Source: Lysobacter sp. 5GHs7-4
GTDB taxonomy: Bacteria; Pseudomonadota; Gammaproteobacteria; Xanthomonadales; Xanthomonadaceae
Length of the DNA: 64,000 nucleotides
Assembly (NCBI RefSeq): GCF_021284765.1
Contig: NZ_CP089924.1
Location: 4,234,001-4,298,000, forward strand
Reading direction: 5' to 3'
The notes under the pieces are model-generated. The model searched no databases. It was given only the letters and a program-made list of their open reading frames with translations, and was not told where the DNA came from. The position numbers were made by a program, and so were the translations under genes. Below are positions 17,582-27,035 of this stretch, in pieces. Position 1 is the stretch's first letter. Each line of letters starts with the position of its first letter.

Positions 17582-18472
17582 ATGCTGCCCGTCCGCGACA
17601 TCGTTCTGCTGCTGCTCATCGTCCTGGCCTGGGCCGGCAACTTCCTGACCTCGGCGTTCGCGATGCGCGAGATTCCGCCGTTCCTGTTCACCGGCCTGCG
17701 CTTCGCCCTGCTGGCCCTGCCGCTGATGTTCTTCGTCAAGCGGCCCGCGCCCGGGCAGTGGCCGCGGCTGATCGCGGTCTGCCTGTGCATCGGCGTGCTG
17801 CACTTCGGCCTGAGCTTCACCGCGCTCAAGCTGGCCGGCGACCTGTCCTCGCCGGCGATCGTGATGCAGAGCTACGTGCCGATGACGGCCCTGCTGGCCT
17901 GGATGCTGCTGGGCGAGCGCTTCGCCTGGCGCACCGGCGCGGCGATCGCGGTGAGTTTCGCCGGCGTGCTGGTGCTGGGCTTCGATCCGCTGGTGCTGGA
18001 CAAGCCGATGTCGCTGGTGCTGATGCTGATCTCGGCCGCGTTCCTGGCCGTGGGCACGGTGCTGATGAAGGGCTTGCGCGGGCTGGACGTCTACAGCCAG
18101 CAGGGCTGGACCGCGCTGCTCAGCGTGCTGCCGCTGCTGGCGATCAGCGCGGTGCTGGAGCCCGGCGCCATCGCCGCGCTGGGCGGCGTGAGCTGGGTGG
18201 GCTGGTTCGGCGCGATCTATGCCGCGTTCATATCCTCGCTGCTCGGTCACGGCCTGTACTACGTGCTGGTGCAGCGCCATCCGGTCGCGCAGGTCACGCC
18301 CTGGCTGCTGCTGGTGCCGGTGCTGGCGATCGGGCTGGGCGTGGCGTTCTGGGGCGACCGCCCGGGACCGCGCCTGCTGCTGGGCGGCGCGATGGTGCTG
18401 GGCGGCGTGCTCATCATCGCCCTGCGCACCCTGGCCAAATCACGCCCGATCGCGCCCGCCGAAACGCCCTGA
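17582..18472 (+). CDS. EamA/DMT-superfamily transporter
   Basis: A 296-aa inner-membrane permease with about ten helices in two EamA repeats (VLAWAGNFLTSAFAMREIPPF ... and WVGWFGAIYAAFISSLLGHG). Members move amino acids, nucleotides or other small metabolites, often outward; the substrate is not predictable here. The sequence upstream (17326-17581) has imperfect GAGTGAG/CTCACTC inverted repeats and no recognised promoter. Confidence 0.9.
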   Translation: MLPVRDIVLLLLIVLAWAGNFLTSAFAMREIPPFLFTGLRFALLALPLMFFVKRPAPGQWPRLIAVCLCIGVLHFGLSFTALKLAGDLSSPAIVMQSYVPMTALLAWMLLGERFAWRTGAAIAVSFAGVLVLGFDPLVLDKPMSLVLMLISAAFLAVGTVLMKGLRGLDVYSQQGWTALLSVLPLLAISAVLEPGAIAALGGVSWVGWFGAIYAAFISSLLGHGLYYVLVQRHPVAQVTPWLLLVPVLAIGLGVAFWGDRPGPRLLLGGAMVLGGVLIIALRTLAKSRPIAPAETP

Positions 18473-18590
18473 ACCGGCTCCACCGCGCACGGCCGCGACG
18501 CGGCCGTGTCCGCTCGCGCGCCGCCGCGCCGTTGATCGTCCTTGTCAGCCACTCAAGCCGCACCACCCCGCCTCCGACAAGGACGCCGCC

Positions 18591-19376
18591 ATGAAGACAC
18601 GGAACTCCCGCACGGCCCTGGCCCTGCTGCTCGCTTGCGCGGCGCTGGCCGCCGGCTGCCGGCTCGAACGCAGCGCCTTGAACGGCATGGGCCAAGTGAC
18701 GCCGATGCAGTACTGCCCCGGCGACACCGTCACCGCCTCCTACGACCTGCTGCGCGAGGAGACCTGTCCCGCGGACGTCGACTGCGCGATGCATTTCCCC
18801 ACCATGAACATCACCAGCGCGCCGGAAGCCTTCCCACCGCGCACGGTGCGCGCCTTCGCCGACAGTTTCACCTTCGCGCCCAGCGCCGACAGCGTCGCGG
18901 TGACCTTCGACATCGATCGCGACGCGGTGACCATCCCGACCTCGCGCTTCGACGGCAGCACGCGCATCTTCGTCCAGCGCACCAACCTGCGCGATCAGAC
19001 CCACACCATCAGCCGCATCACCGGCACGCTCGACAGCGAGTTGCTGCACGAGGGCGTGTGCTCGGGCAATACGCCGGTCAATCTGCCGGCCGAGATTCCC
19101 GGCCCACCGCGGCTGTCGCCGAACATGCGCCTGTCCGAGCTATGCAACACCAACGGCGTGCCGATCATGGTCGAGGTGAGCACGACCTCGGGCAGCATGA
19201 CCTTCAACCTACTGCCGGGCCGTTGCCTGCAGCCCGGCGTCGATGGCGTGCCGGCCGACCTGGCCAACGCGCGCACCATCGGCGTCAGCGCACCCGATCT
19301 GTCGGCGCGTTGCTCGGCGACCATGCAGCAGCCGCCGCGGCCGCTGCGCACCGTCGCCCGCATGGCCTGCCGCTGA
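18591..19376 (+). CDS. Predicted lipoprotein of unknown function
   Basis: A 261-aa protein with a lipoprotein signal peptide (MKTRNSRTALALLLACAALA, lipobox LAAGC). The mature part is rich in paired cysteines (about 8) and beta-strand-like segments. I do not recognise the family. The start at 18591 is the first methionine before the signal peptide; the same frame upstream is a shadow of the transporter gene. It is followed 42 bp later by another exported protein, likely one unit. Confidence 0.8.
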   Translation: MKTRNSRTALALLLACAALAAGCRLERSALNGMGQVTPMQYCPGDTVTASYDLLREETCPADVDCAMHFPTMNITSAPEAFPPRTVRAFADSFTFAPSADSVAVTFDIDRDAVTIPTSRFDGSTRIFVQRTNLRDQTHTISRITGTLDSELLHEGVCSGNTPVNLPAEIPGPPRLSPNMRLSELCNTNGVPIMVEVSTTSGSMTFNLLPGRCLQPGVDGVPADLANARTIGVSAPDLSARCSATMQQPPRPLRTVARMACR

Positions 19377-19417
19377 ATCAGCGCCTCGCCCCGCCCTACC
19401 ACTACGGGACCACCCCC

Positions 19418-20041
19418 ATGAAACTTCCCCTGCGCTACGTCGCCGTCGGCCTGCTGTGCCTCGCGCCGCTGGCCCTGCACGCCGCCAGCTCCGCGACCGC
19501 GCTGCTGCAGAGCATGGACCAGACCCACTACAGCGCGCGCGTCGTCGCCCGCATCAGCCGCTACGCACCGCCGCTCAAAGGCAAGACCGAGCATGCGCTG
19601 ATACGCACCGACAGCGTCGAGCTGCTGCTGGAACGGCCGGATCGCTTCCGCTTCGTGCTGCGCCCCGGCGCCAAGGACGAGACCACCTTCGTCGCCCAGG
19701 CCGGAATCGCGCGCTGGCGCGACAAGGCCACCGGCGCGACCGGCAAGGCCAAGACCGAGGACGTCGTCGATCCGCTGGCGCTGATCGCATTGGGCACGGC
19801 CGGCGAACTCAAGCGCTACGTCAAACTCAGCGAGCTCAATCCCGGAAAATCCTCGCCCTTGCGCGGCGCTCGCCTGGATCCGCGCGTGTTCGGCAGCGAT
19901 GTCGAGCGCGCCACGGCCTGGTTCGGCAACGACAAGCCGGTGGGCTACGGTTTCGAGATGAGCGACGGCGGCCGCATCTACGTCGCCATCGCCAGCTACC
20001 AGCCCAACGTGCAGACCAAGCCGGGCGACTTCGAACTCTGA
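19418..20041 (+). CDS. Periplasmic protein, LolA-like fold suspected
   Basis: A 207-aa protein with a Sec signal peptide ending ALHAAS. The mature part (RVVARISRYAPPLKGKTEHALIRT; ELLLERPDRFRFVLR) alternates short strands as in LolA/DUF2092-type periplasmic lipid-handling proteins. The assignment is by pattern only. Located 42 bp after the lipoprotein gene and convergent with the next gene. Confidence 0.62.
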   Translation: MKLPLRYVAVGLLCLAPLALHAASSATALLQSMDQTHYSARVVARISRYAPPLKGKTEHALIRTDSVELLLERPDRFRFVLRPGAKDETTFVAQAGIARWRDKATGATGKAKTEDVVDPLALIALGTAGELKRYVKLSELNPGKSSPLRGARLDPRVFGSDVERATAWFGNDKPVGYGFEMSDGGRIYVAIASYQPNVQTKPGDFEL

Positions 20042-20051
20042 GCGCGGCGAC

Positions 20052-20912
20052 TCAGCGCGGCTCGAACATCGAGCGCTCAGGCTTGAACGCACGCGGCGCG
20101 TAGCCGAAATCGCGCTGCGCCGGGCCGACATCGAAGGTGAGGTCGCTGCGCATGCGCCGCACCGCCGCCTCGCCCAGGCCGGTGGCGTGGCCGCTGGCCT
20201 GCGCGGCCAGCAAGGCCAGGTTGAAAACCGGCGACGGCAATTCGATCAGCCGCGGCGGCGGCTCCAGTACCGCCAGCACGCGCGCGACCATGTCGCGATA
20301 GCTCAGGGTCTCGCCGCCCGGCAGGGCGTAGCTGCGGCCGTGACTGGCCGCCGCCGACACGCAAGCGAACGCGGCCGCGGCCAGGTCGTCGATGTGCACG
20401 GGCTGGCGCAGGCCGGTGGCGTTGCGCGGCAGAGGGAACCGTCCGAAGCGCTGCGCGATCGCGGCGATGCGGGTCAGCGTGGCATCGCGGCCGGCACCGT
20501 AGATCAGGGTCGGGCGCAGCACGGTCGCGGCGGCCGCGCGTTCGGCGGCTTCCGAATACAGGGTGGCCTCGCCTTCGCGCAGGCGCGCGGCGACGTCGCG
20601 CTCGTCGGGATCGGCCGAACCGCGCTTGGTCTCCACGCTGGTGGAACCGAACGCGACCACGCGCGGGGCCTCGATCCGCGAGGCGGCGTACCAACGCGCG
20701 AAACCGTCCAGCGGCCCGCAACTGAAGATCGCATCGACGCGGCGCGGCAGCTCGGCGACGCCGGCGAAATCGCCGCGCAGCCATTGCAATCCGGGGATGT
20801 CGCGCTGGTCCTCGCGCGAGACCGCGCTGACACGCCAGCCGTCGCGTCGCAGCAACCCCAGCAGAGGCAGTCCGATCTGACCGCTGGCGCCAAACACCAA
20901 GGCGTGGCGCAC
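20052..20912 (-). CDS. NAD(P)-binding epimerase/reductase-like protein
   Basis: A 286-aa extended-SDR/NmrA-like protein: N-terminal Rossmann motif FGASGQIG, VVAFGSTSVETKRGS in the active-site region, then VLRPTLIYGAGRDATLTRIA typical of NAD-dependent epimerase/dehydratases. The classical YxxxK pair is not clear, so catalysis is uncertain. The start is GTG at 20912, 3 bp after the nhaA stop, so it is co-transcribed with nhaA. Confidence 0.83.
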   Translation of the reverse strand: MRHALVFGASGQIGLPLLGLLRRDGWRVSAVSREDQRDIPGLQWLRGDFAGVAELPRRVDAIFSCGPLDGFARWYAASRIEAPRVVAFGSTSVETKRGSADPDERDVAARLREGEATLYSEAAERAAAATVLRPTLIYGAGRDATLTRIAAIAQRFGRFPLPRNATGLRQPVHIDDLAAAAFACVSAAASHGRSYALPGGETLSYRDMVARVLAVLEPPPRLIELPSPVFNLALLAAQASGHATGLGEAAVRRMRSDLTFDVGPAQRDFGYAPRAFKPERSMFEPR

Positions 20913-20915
20913 GCC

Positions 20916-22154
20916 TCAGCTCCGCCCACCGCGCGCGGGCAGCACCGCGCGCAACCACAGATAGCCGATCACGGCCGAGATCACCGAAGCCGCCAGCACG
21001 CCCAGCACCGCTTCTTCGTAGTGCAGCGGGTTCTGATACGCCAGCGACGCGATGAACAGGCTCATGGTGAAGCCGATGCCGCACATCAGGCCCAGGCCCA
21101 GCATCGCGCGCAGGTCCATGCCGGCGGGCAGCTTGACCCAACCCAGCGCACGCAGCAGCAAGGCGATGCCGACGATGCCGATCGGCTTGCCGGCGACCAG
21201 GCCCAGCACGATGCCCAGCGGCAGCGCGGCCAGCATGTCGTCCATGCTCAGGCCGCCCAGCACCAGGCCGGCATTGGCGAACGCGAACAGCGGCAGGATC
21301 GCGTAGGCGACCCAGGGATGCAGCGCGTGCTCCAAGGTTTCCAGCGGCGAGTGCTCGTGCGCGTCGTCGACCGCGTTGTGCTTGTCGACATGCGGAATCA
21401 TCAGGCCGGTGGCGACGCCGGCCAGGGTCGCGTGCACGCCCGACTTCAGCACGCATACCCACAGCACCACGCCCAGCAACAGGTAGGGCGCCAGCGCGGT
21501 CACGCCACGCCGATTCAACAGCCACATGCCGGCCAGCGCGGCGCCGGCCCACGCCAGCGCGGTCATCGACAGGCCGTGCGAATAGAACAGCGCGATGATC
21601 AGAATCGCGATCAGGTCGTCGATCACCGCGATGGTCGACAGCAGCAGCTTCATCGCCGCCGGCACGCGCGAGCCCAGCAGGGCCAGCACGCCCAGCGCGA
21701 AGGCGATGTCGGTCGCGGTGGGCACGGCCCAGCCGCGCATGGCCTCGGCGTCGCCGCGGTTCATGGCGTAGAACAGCAGCGCCGGCACCGCCACGCCCGC
21801 GGTGGCGCAGGCCAGCGGCAGGATCAGCTGGGCGCGGCCGGCCAATTGGCCGCTGAGCATCTCGCGCTTGATCTCCAGCGCGACCAGCAGGAAGAAGACC
21901 GCCATCAGGCCGTCGTTGATCCACAACAGCGCCGGTTTGGCGATGTCGAGCGCGCCGATGCGCACCTGCACCGGCAGTTGGCGGAAGGATTCGTAGGCGT
22001 CGTGCAGCGGCGAATTGGCCGCGATCAAGGCCAGCGCGGCGGCGGCGATCAGGACCAGGCCGCCGGCGGCCTCGAGACGGAAGAATTCGCTCAGGGCGCG
22101 CAGCGCCCGAGCCGGGACCGGTCGCGCCGGCGGCGGAGTGGCGGGCGTGTTCAT
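20916..22154 (-). CDS. nhaA: Na+/H+ antiporter NhaA
   Basis: Electrogenic inner-membrane exchanger (2 H+ in per Na+ out) for pH and sodium homeostasis. At 412 aa it is slightly longer than E. coli NhaA. Seen: LEIKREMLSGQL, VPTATDIAFALGVLALLG, the paired transport aspartates in TIAVIDDLIAILIIALF, and GIGFTMSLFIASLA. The start at 22154 is followed by a Pro-rich cytoplasmic stretch. First gene of a pair with the epimerase-like gene. Confidence 0.96.
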   Translation of the reverse strand: MNTPATPPPARPVPARALRALSEFFRLEAAGGLVLIAAAALALIAANSPLHDAYESFRQLPVQVRIGALDIAKPALLWINDGLMAVFFLLVALEIKREMLSGQLAGRAQLILPLACATAGVAVPALLFYAMNRGDAEAMRGWAVPTATDIAFALGVLALLGSRVPAAMKLLLSTIAVIDDLIAILIIALFYSHGLSMTALAWAGAALAGMWLLNRRGVTALAPYLLLGVVLWVCVLKSGVHATLAGVATGLMIPHVDKHNAVDDAHEHSPLETLEHALHPWVAYAILPLFAFANAGLVLGGLSMDDMLAALPLGIVLGLVAGKPIGIVGIALLLRALGWVKLPAGMDLRAMLGLGLMCGIGFTMSLFIASLAYQNPLHYEEAVLGVLAASVISAVIGYLWLRAVLPARGGRS

Positions 22155-22194
22155 GCCGCCAGTATATCGACCCGGCGCGCGCGCCCGTTTGGCA

Positions 22195-23148
22195 TCAGCG
22201 GTGCAGCATCGCCAGCTCGAAGCCGATCCAGGCCAGCAGCGCGACCAGCAGCACCGCGCCCTCGCCCTTGCTCACGCGCAGATCGCCGCGCAGCATCGGA
22301 TACAGCATCAGCGCGAACGCGATCGCCGCGGGCAGTTCGAAGCGCACGAACGAAGCCGGCAGCGCCACCGCGTTCCACGCCGCCATGCCGCCGATCACGA
22401 TCAGCAGATTGAACAGGCTGGAGCCGATCACGTGGCCGACCACGATATCGCCCTGGCCGCGGCGCGCAGCGGCGATGGCCGCGGCGGCTTCCGGCAGAGC
22501 CGTGCCGATCGCCACCGGCAGCAGGCCGGTCAGCAGCGGCGTCAGGCCCATGGACGCGCCCAGCTGCGGCGCTGCGCCGACCACGAACTTGGAGCCGTAA
22601 TACAGCAGCACCGCGGCGATCGCGAAGCGCAGCAGGTTCAAGCCCAGCTCGGTGCGCGTGCGCGCGAACGCGGCGATCGCATCCTGCAGCTCCGGCGCTT
22701 CGCGGCGCGTGCGCGCCATCGCGTAGGCGACCACGGCGACGAACACCACCACCAGGCCGGCGCCCTCGGCGCGACTGAGCACACCGTCCAGGCCCAGCAC
22801 GATCACCGCCGCGGTGCCCAGGATCAGCACGAGCAGCAGCGGCGCCAGCGAGCGCCAGCGCACCAGCAAGGGCGCGGCGAACGCGGCGATGCCCAGGGTC
22901 AGGCCGAAATTGACGATATTGCTGCCGACCGCGTTGCCCAGCGCCAGGCCCTGTTCGCCGCGCACCACGGCCTGCAGGTTGACCGCCAGTTCCGGCAGCG
23001 AGGTGCCGAAGGCGACCAGCGCCAGTCCGGCCACGAACGGCGAGGCGCCGAAGCGCTGGGCCAATCCGGCCGCGCCCTTGACGATGGAATCGCCGCCCAA
23101 GGCCAGCAGCACCAATCCCAGCACGAACAAGCCGACGGCTTCGAGCAT
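22195..23148 (-). CDS. Calcium/sodium antiporter (CaCA family, YrbG-like)
   Basis: A 317-aa inner-membrane cation exchanger with two inverted alpha repeats carrying the ion-binding acids: VAFGTSLPELAVNL with GNAVGSNIVNFGLTLG, and IGTALPEAAAAIAAA with GHVIGSSLFNLLIVIGG. The ATG at 23148 is preferred to 23154 because GAGGGG lies 7 bp from it but almost touches the other. It stops 40 bp upstream of nhaA, same strand, so the two cation antiporters may be one unit. Confidence 0.91.
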   Translation of the reverse strand: MLEAVGLFVLGLVLLALGGDSIVKGAAGLAQRFGASPFVAGLALVAFGTSLPELAVNLQAVVRGEQGLALGNAVGSNIVNFGLTLGIAAFAAPLLVRWRSLAPLLLVLILGTAAVIVLGLDGVLSRAEGAGLVVVFVAVVAYAMARTRREAPELQDAIAAFARTRTELGLNLLRFAIAAVLLYYGSKFVVGAAPQLGASMGLTPLLTGLLPVAIGTALPEAAAAIAAARRGQGDIVVGHVIGSSLFNLLIVIGGMAAWNAVALPASFVRFELPAAIAFALMLYPMLRGDLRVSKGEGAVLLVALLAWIGFELAMLHR

Positions 23149-23299
23149 GGCCATTCCCCTCGCGGACACTGCCCCGATTCTATGCCGAGCGCGGGGGCCG
23201 GCGTCTATCGGTGGAGGATATCCGCGCTGAAGTGCGCTCGCGGGGCGCATGGACGCACGGCGAGGCCGCTGCGTGGGCGCGGCCGACGAGGTGACGTAC

Positions 23300-23326
23300 G
23301 GTGCGGTTCGCTGCGCTCACCGCACC
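23300..23326. repeat. Short palindrome, family B, copy 2
   Basis: GGTGCGGT, 11-nt spacer, ACCGCACC; the reverse-strand sequence matches the element at 16323-16349. It lies just downstream of a lipoprotein gene stop and upstream of the Ca/Na antiporter. Confidence 0.65.
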
Positions 23327-23339
23327 TTACGGCTGCACG

Positions 23340-23966
23340 TCAGGAGCAGCCTTCGACGTAGTCCACCTGCGGCGCCAGGCCCACGCGCCAGGCGGTGACC
23401 TTGCCGGCGATCACCTCGAACAGCAGCACGCCGCTGCCGCCGCCGGCGTCCTGGATGCGCCAGTACTGGCCGTCGTCGACGTACTTGTGCGGCCGTTCCT
23501 CGATCCGGCCCGGATAGAGGGCGCGGATCTCGTCGGCGCTCATGCCGATCTTGCCGCCGCCGGGCGCGGCGATGGCGGCGTCGCGGTGGTTCTCGTAGCG
23601 GACGAACTTGTCGCCTTCGATCATGTAATTGGGTGCGCCCGTAGCCGTCGGCGGCTCCAGGTAATAGCAGCCGCCGGGCTCGTCGGCCTTGCCGGTCGCG
23701 CTGGCACCCAACGCCTTGCGCGCATCCTCGGCGCTCATGCCGAGCTTGAGCGCGGCATAACCGTCCATGCGCGCGGTCGCATCCTGCGCGGGCGGCGGCG
23801 CCGCGGGCGCGGTCGCGGGCGGCACGTCTTCGGCGGGCTGATCGATCGGCGCGGGCGGATCCAGCGGGCTGGAGGTTTGCGGGTTCGGCCGGTCCGTGCA
23901 CGCGGACAGGCCCAGCACGCACAGCGCGAGCGCGCCGCTCAGGATCGGATTGGAACGCGATTTCAT
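23340..23966 (-). CDS. Predicted lipoprotein with SmpA/BamE-like repeats suspected
   Basis: A 208-aa lipoprotein: signal peptide with lipobox LSACTD, then a Pro/Ala-rich linker of about 45 residues, then a folded part. Two similar segments, DGYAALKLGMSAEDARKALG and GGGKIGMSADEIRALYPGRI, resemble the G-M-s-xxEv pattern of SmpA/OmlA-like domains, suggesting a duplicated module. The function is unknown. ATG 23966 is used; a GTG two codons earlier is possible. Confidence 0.75.
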   Translation of the reverse strand: MKSRSNPILSGALALCVLGLSACTDRPNPQTSSPLDPPAPIDQPAEDVPPATAPAAPPPAQDATARMDGYAALKLGMSAEDARKALGASATGKADEPGGCYYLEPPTATGAPNYMIEGDKFVRYENHRDAAIAAPGGGKIGMSADEIRALYPGRIEERPHKYVDDGQYWRIQDAGGGSGVLLFEVIAGKVTAWRVGLAPQVDYVEGCS

Positions 23967-24054
23967 CGGCACACCCGCAGCTACGCAAGACGCGCGCAGC
24001 CTAGCGGTCGCGCGTGAACGGCGCGCGAAGCGCCGTGCGCGCGATGGCGTCGGA

Positions 24055-25419
24055 TCAGGCCGAACGCGGCGGCTCGAAATTGCGGCGCAGGCCAGCCCAG
24101 CAGGCCTGGTAGCCGCGCTGGCGGTGCTGCGCGTCGAACGCCTGCGCGGTCGGGCGGATCACCGCGCGGGTTTCGAACATGAAAGCCATGGTGCCGCCGA
24201 TCACATCGGGCTTGCTCAGATCGGCGTGGCTGGCCTTGTCGAAGGTGGCCGCGTCCGGACCGTGCCCGCTCATGCAGTTGTGCAACGACGCGCCGCCGGG
24301 CACGAAACCCTCGGCCTTGGCGTCGTAGGCGCCGTGGATCAGGCCCATGAACTCGCTGGCGACGTTGCGGTGGAACCACGGCGGACGGAAGGTGTGCTGC
24401 GCCACCAGCCAGCGCGGCGGGAAGATCACGAAATCCAGATTGGCCGTGCCGGGCGTGTCGCTGGGCGAGGTCAGCACGGTAAAGATGGATGGATCCGGAT
24501 GATCGAAACTGATCGAGCCGATGGTGTTGAAGCGGCGCAGGTCGTACTTGTACGGCGCGTAGTTGCCGTGCCAGCCGACCACGTCCAGCGGCGAATGGCC
24601 GATGTCGGCGCGCCACAGATGGCCCTGGAATTTCGCGATCAGTTCGAACTCGCCGTCGATGTCCTCGTAGGCGGCGTTCGGGGTCAGGAAATCGCGCGGA
24701 TTCGCCAGCCCATTGGCGCCGATCGGCCCCAGATCGGGCAGACGCATCAGCGCACCGAAGTTCTCGCACACGTAGCCGCGGGCGACACCGTCGGGCAGCT
24801 CGACGCGGAAGCGCACGCCGCGCGGGATCACCGCGACTTCCTGCGGCTCTACCTCGATCACGCCCAGTTCGGTGGCCAGAACCAGGCGACCGTGCTGCGG
24901 CACGATCAGCAGTTCGCCGTCGGCGTCGTAGAAGAAACGCCCATCCATCGAACGGTTCGCGGCGTACAGATGCACGCCGACGCCGTGCTGCGACAGCGGC
25001 GAACCGTTGCCGGCCATGGTGTACAGGCCGTCGACGAAATCCACCGGCGCCTCCGGCATCGGCAGCGGATCCCAGCGCAGCTGATCCGGCGACACCGGGC
25101 CGTGTCCGAAGTCGTTGTGCAGCTGCGGCTGCGAATAAGGCGCGAACGTGCCGTGCATCGCCGCCGGGCGAATGCGGTACAGCCAGCTGCGGCGGTTCTC
25201 GCCGCGCGGCGCGGTGAAGGCGGTGCCCGACAACTGCTCGGCGTACAGGCCGTAGGCGACCTGCTGCGGCGAGTTCTGGCCCTGCGGCAGCACGCCGGTG
25301 TAGACCTCGGTCGCGAACTCGTTGCCGAAACCACTCTGATAGCCGCGCGCGGCCACCCGCTGCGCATCGCGCTCGGGCATCGGGATCACGTTGTCGCTGT
25401 CGTTGGCGGCGGTGTTCAT
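24055..25419 (-). CDS. hmgA: Homogentisate 1,2-dioxygenase
   Basis: Opens the ring of homogentisate to maleylacetoacetate in tyrosine/phenylalanine breakdown; loss causes brown pyomelanin. At 454 aa it is full length. Seen: [13 protein letters not shown] near the N terminus, [28 protein letters not shown], and the iron-binding stretch [18 protein letters not shown] with later [10 protein letters not shown]. Downstream genes fahA and maiA are not in the window. It follows hppD on the same strand, with a DUF559 gene between. Confidence 0.97.
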   Translation of the reverse strand: MNTAANDSDNVIPMPERDAQRVAARGYQSGFGNEFATEVYTGVLPQGQNSPQQVAYGLYAEQLSGTAFTAPRGENRRSWLYRIRPAAMHGTFAPYSQPQLHNDFGHGPVSPDQLRWDPLPMPEAPVDFVDGLYTMAGNGSPLSQHGVGVHLYAANRSMDGRFFYDADGELLIVPQHGRLVLATELGVIEVEPQEVAVIPRGVRFRVELPDGVARGYVCENFGALMRLPDLGPIGANGLANPRDFLTPNAAYEDIDGEFELIAKFQGHLWRADIGHSPLDVVGWHGNYAPYKYDLRRFNTIGSISFDHPDPSIFTVLTSPSDTPGTANLDFVIFPPRWLVAQHTFRPPWFHRNVASEFMGLIHGAYDAKAEGFVPGGASLHNCMSGHGPDAATFDKASHADLSKPDVIGGTMAFMFETRAVIRPTAQAFDAQHRQRGYQACWAGLRRNFEPPRSA

Positions 25420-25431
25420 GGCGATTGCGCT

Positions 25432-25830
25432 CTAGAGCCCCTCTCCCCCCGGGAGAGGGGTTGGGGTGAGGGTCCGGTCGCCGAGGGCGTTGAAGATCGC
25501 CTCGACCACCGCTTCGGTGTTCAACAATGCATCGTTATCCCAGAAGCGCAAGATACGGAAGCCCTGCGCTACTAGAAACCGCGTCCTGACGGCATCGGAC
25601 CGCGGCGTATGTTGCGAACCGTCGAGCTCTACGATCAGCTTCGCCGACAGACAGACGAAGTCGACGATGTAGGGCGGAACCGTGTGCTGACGTCGGAACT
25701 TCCAGCCTTCGAGCTGCCCTGCCCTCAGCCGTCGCCAGAGTTCGCGCTCGGCGTCGGTCATGGCGGTGCGCAGCTCTCGCGCCTGGTCTCGCTTGATTGT
25801 GGGCAGAGGCGGATTTGAGCGTTCGGCCAT
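25432..25830 (-). CDS. DUF559 (Vsr/REase-fold) endonuclease-like protein
   Basis: A 132-aa protein of the DUF559 family, related to Vsr-type nucleases: MTDAERELWRRLRAGQLEGW, FRRQHTVPPYIVDFVCLSAK, LIVELDGSQH (catalytic D..E-type core) and GFRILRFWDNDALLN. The last 14 residues (TLTPTPLPGGEGL) are encoded by a repeat arm rather than by the nuclease core. The ATG at 25830 lies 4 bp inside the other arm. Biological function unknown; it is probably a small selfish gene rather than part of homogentisate metabolism. Confidence 0.85.
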   Translation of the reverse strand: MAERSNPPLPTIKRDQARELRTAMTDAERELWRRLRAGQLEGWKFRRQHTVPPYIVDFVCLSAKLIVELDGSQHTPRSDAVRTRFLVAQGFRILRFWDNDALLNTEAVVEAIFNALGDRTLTPTPLPGGEGL

Positions 25831-25876
25831 GTCCCGGACCCTCTCCCCAACCCCTCTCCCGACGGGAGAGGGGCTC
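25435..25876. mobile_element. 442-bp element: DUF559 gene bounded by 43-bp inverted repeats
   Basis: The arm 25435-25477 (GAGCCCCTCTCCCCCCGGGA...) and the arm 25834-25876 are inverted copies agreeing at 40 of 43 positions; each is itself palindromic (CTCTCCC...GGGAGAG). The DUF559 gene fills the interior and reads out into the left arm, ending 1 bp beyond it. No clear target duplication was found by eye. It lies precisely between hmgA and hppD. Confidence 0.6.
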
Positions 25877-25888
25877 AAAACGCTGAGC

Positions 25889-26980
25889 TTAGAGCACGCC
25901 GCGGCGCATCTGGTCGCGTTCGATGCTCTCGAACAGGGCCTGGAAGTTGCCCTCGCCGAAGCCCTCGTTGCCCTTGCGCTGGATGATCTCGAAGAAGATC
26001 GGCCCGATCGCGTTCTGGGTGAAGATCTGCAGCAGCTTGCGCTGATGGGTTTCCGGGTCTGCGTCGATCAGGATCTTGTTCTTGGCCAGGCGCGGCACGT
26101 CCTCGCCGTGGTTGGGCACGCGCTGGTCGATCACGTCGAAGTAAGTCTCCGGCGTATCCAGGAAGTCCACGCCCTGCGCGCGCATCGCCTCGACGGTGTC
26201 GTAGATGTTGTCGGTGAAGCAGGCGATGTGCTGGATGCCCTCGCCCTTGTAGGCGTCCAGGTACTCGTTGATCTGCGACTTGGGATCGCTGGATTCGTTG
26301 AGCGGGATGCGCACCACGCCGTCCGGCGCGGTCATCGCCTTGGACACCAGGCCGGTCTTGGCGCCCTTGATGTCGAAGTAGCGGATCTCGCGGAAGTTGA
26401 ACAAGCGCTCGTAATAGTCCGACCACTTCTGCATGTTGCCGAAGTAGAGGTTGTGGGTGAGGTGGTCGATGAAGGTCAGACCGAAACCGGCCGGATTCTG
26501 CGGCGCGCCCTGCACCGGCAGGTAATCCTGGTAGACGTCGCCCTTGTCGCCGTAGCGGTCGACCAGGTACAGCATGCAGTCGCCGATGCCCTTGACCACC
26601 GGCGCGTCGACCGCGCGCGAGTCGGCTTTGTCGACGATGGCTTCGCCGCCGTTGCCGAGCACCGCGTCGTAGACCGTGGTGCCGGGCTGCTTGAAGCGGA
26701 TCGCGAAACCGCAGGCGCAGGGGCCGTGCGCGCGCGCGAAGTCGGCGGCGAAGCTGTCCGGGTCTTCGTTGACCAGGAAGTTCACCCCGCCCTGCCGGTA
26801 GACCGTGATCGGACGGGTCTTGTGGTGCAGCACGGCGGTGAAGCCGAGCTTGCGGAAATAGTCGTGCAGCAACTCGCCCTGACCGGCCGGGGCGGCGAAC
26901 TCGACGAACTCGAAGCCGTCGATGCCGAGCGGGTTTTCGAAGGTGGTGACCTGCATGCCGAGGTTGGGCTGCGCATTCAT
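25889..26980 (-). CDS. hppD: 4-Hydroxyphenylpyruvate dioxygenase
   Basis: Converts 4-hydroxyphenylpyruvate to homogentisate using Fe(II) and O2. A 363-aa VOC-fold enzyme with NPLGIDGFEFVEFAAP, FIDHLTHNLYFGNMQKWSDYYERLFNF (second-domain iron His), HIACFTDNIYDTV and the C-terminal QIFTQNAIGPIFFEIIQRKG (Glu ligand) ending GFGEGNFQALFESIERDQ. Translation begins at 26980 (MNAQPNLGMQV); the frame upstream crosses the promoter. Predicted promoter and operator at 27036-27064, shared with the divergent marR. Confidence 0.97.
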   Translation of the reverse strand: MNAQPNLGMQVTTFENPLGIDGFEFVEFAAPAGQGELLHDYFRKLGFTAVLHHKTRPITVYRQGGVNFLVNEDPDSFAADFARAHGPCACGFAIRFKQPGTTVYDAVLGNGGEAIVDKADSRAVDAPVVKGIGDCMLYLVDRYGDKGDVYQDYLPVQGAPQNPAGFGLTFIDHLTHNLYFGNMQKWSDYYERLFNFREIRYFDIKGAKTGLVSKAMTAPDGVVRIPLNESSDPKSQINEYLDAYKGEGIQHIACFTDNIYDTVEAMRAQGVDFLDTPETYFDVIDQRVPNHGEDVPRLAKNKILIDADPETHQRKLLQIFTQNAIGPIFFEIIQRKGNEGFGEGNFQALFESIERDQMRRGVL

Positions 26981-27035
26981 GGCATTGTTCTCAGGTAGCG
27001 GCCGGCCCACTGGGGACGGCCTGGTGCGAAGAGCC

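Noticed and set aside
20187..23361. Very long plus-strand open frames across nhaA and the Ca/Na antiporter
   Set aside because: Gln/His/Arg-rich composition typical of antisense frames in high-GC DNA; the opposite strand encodes recognisable proteins.
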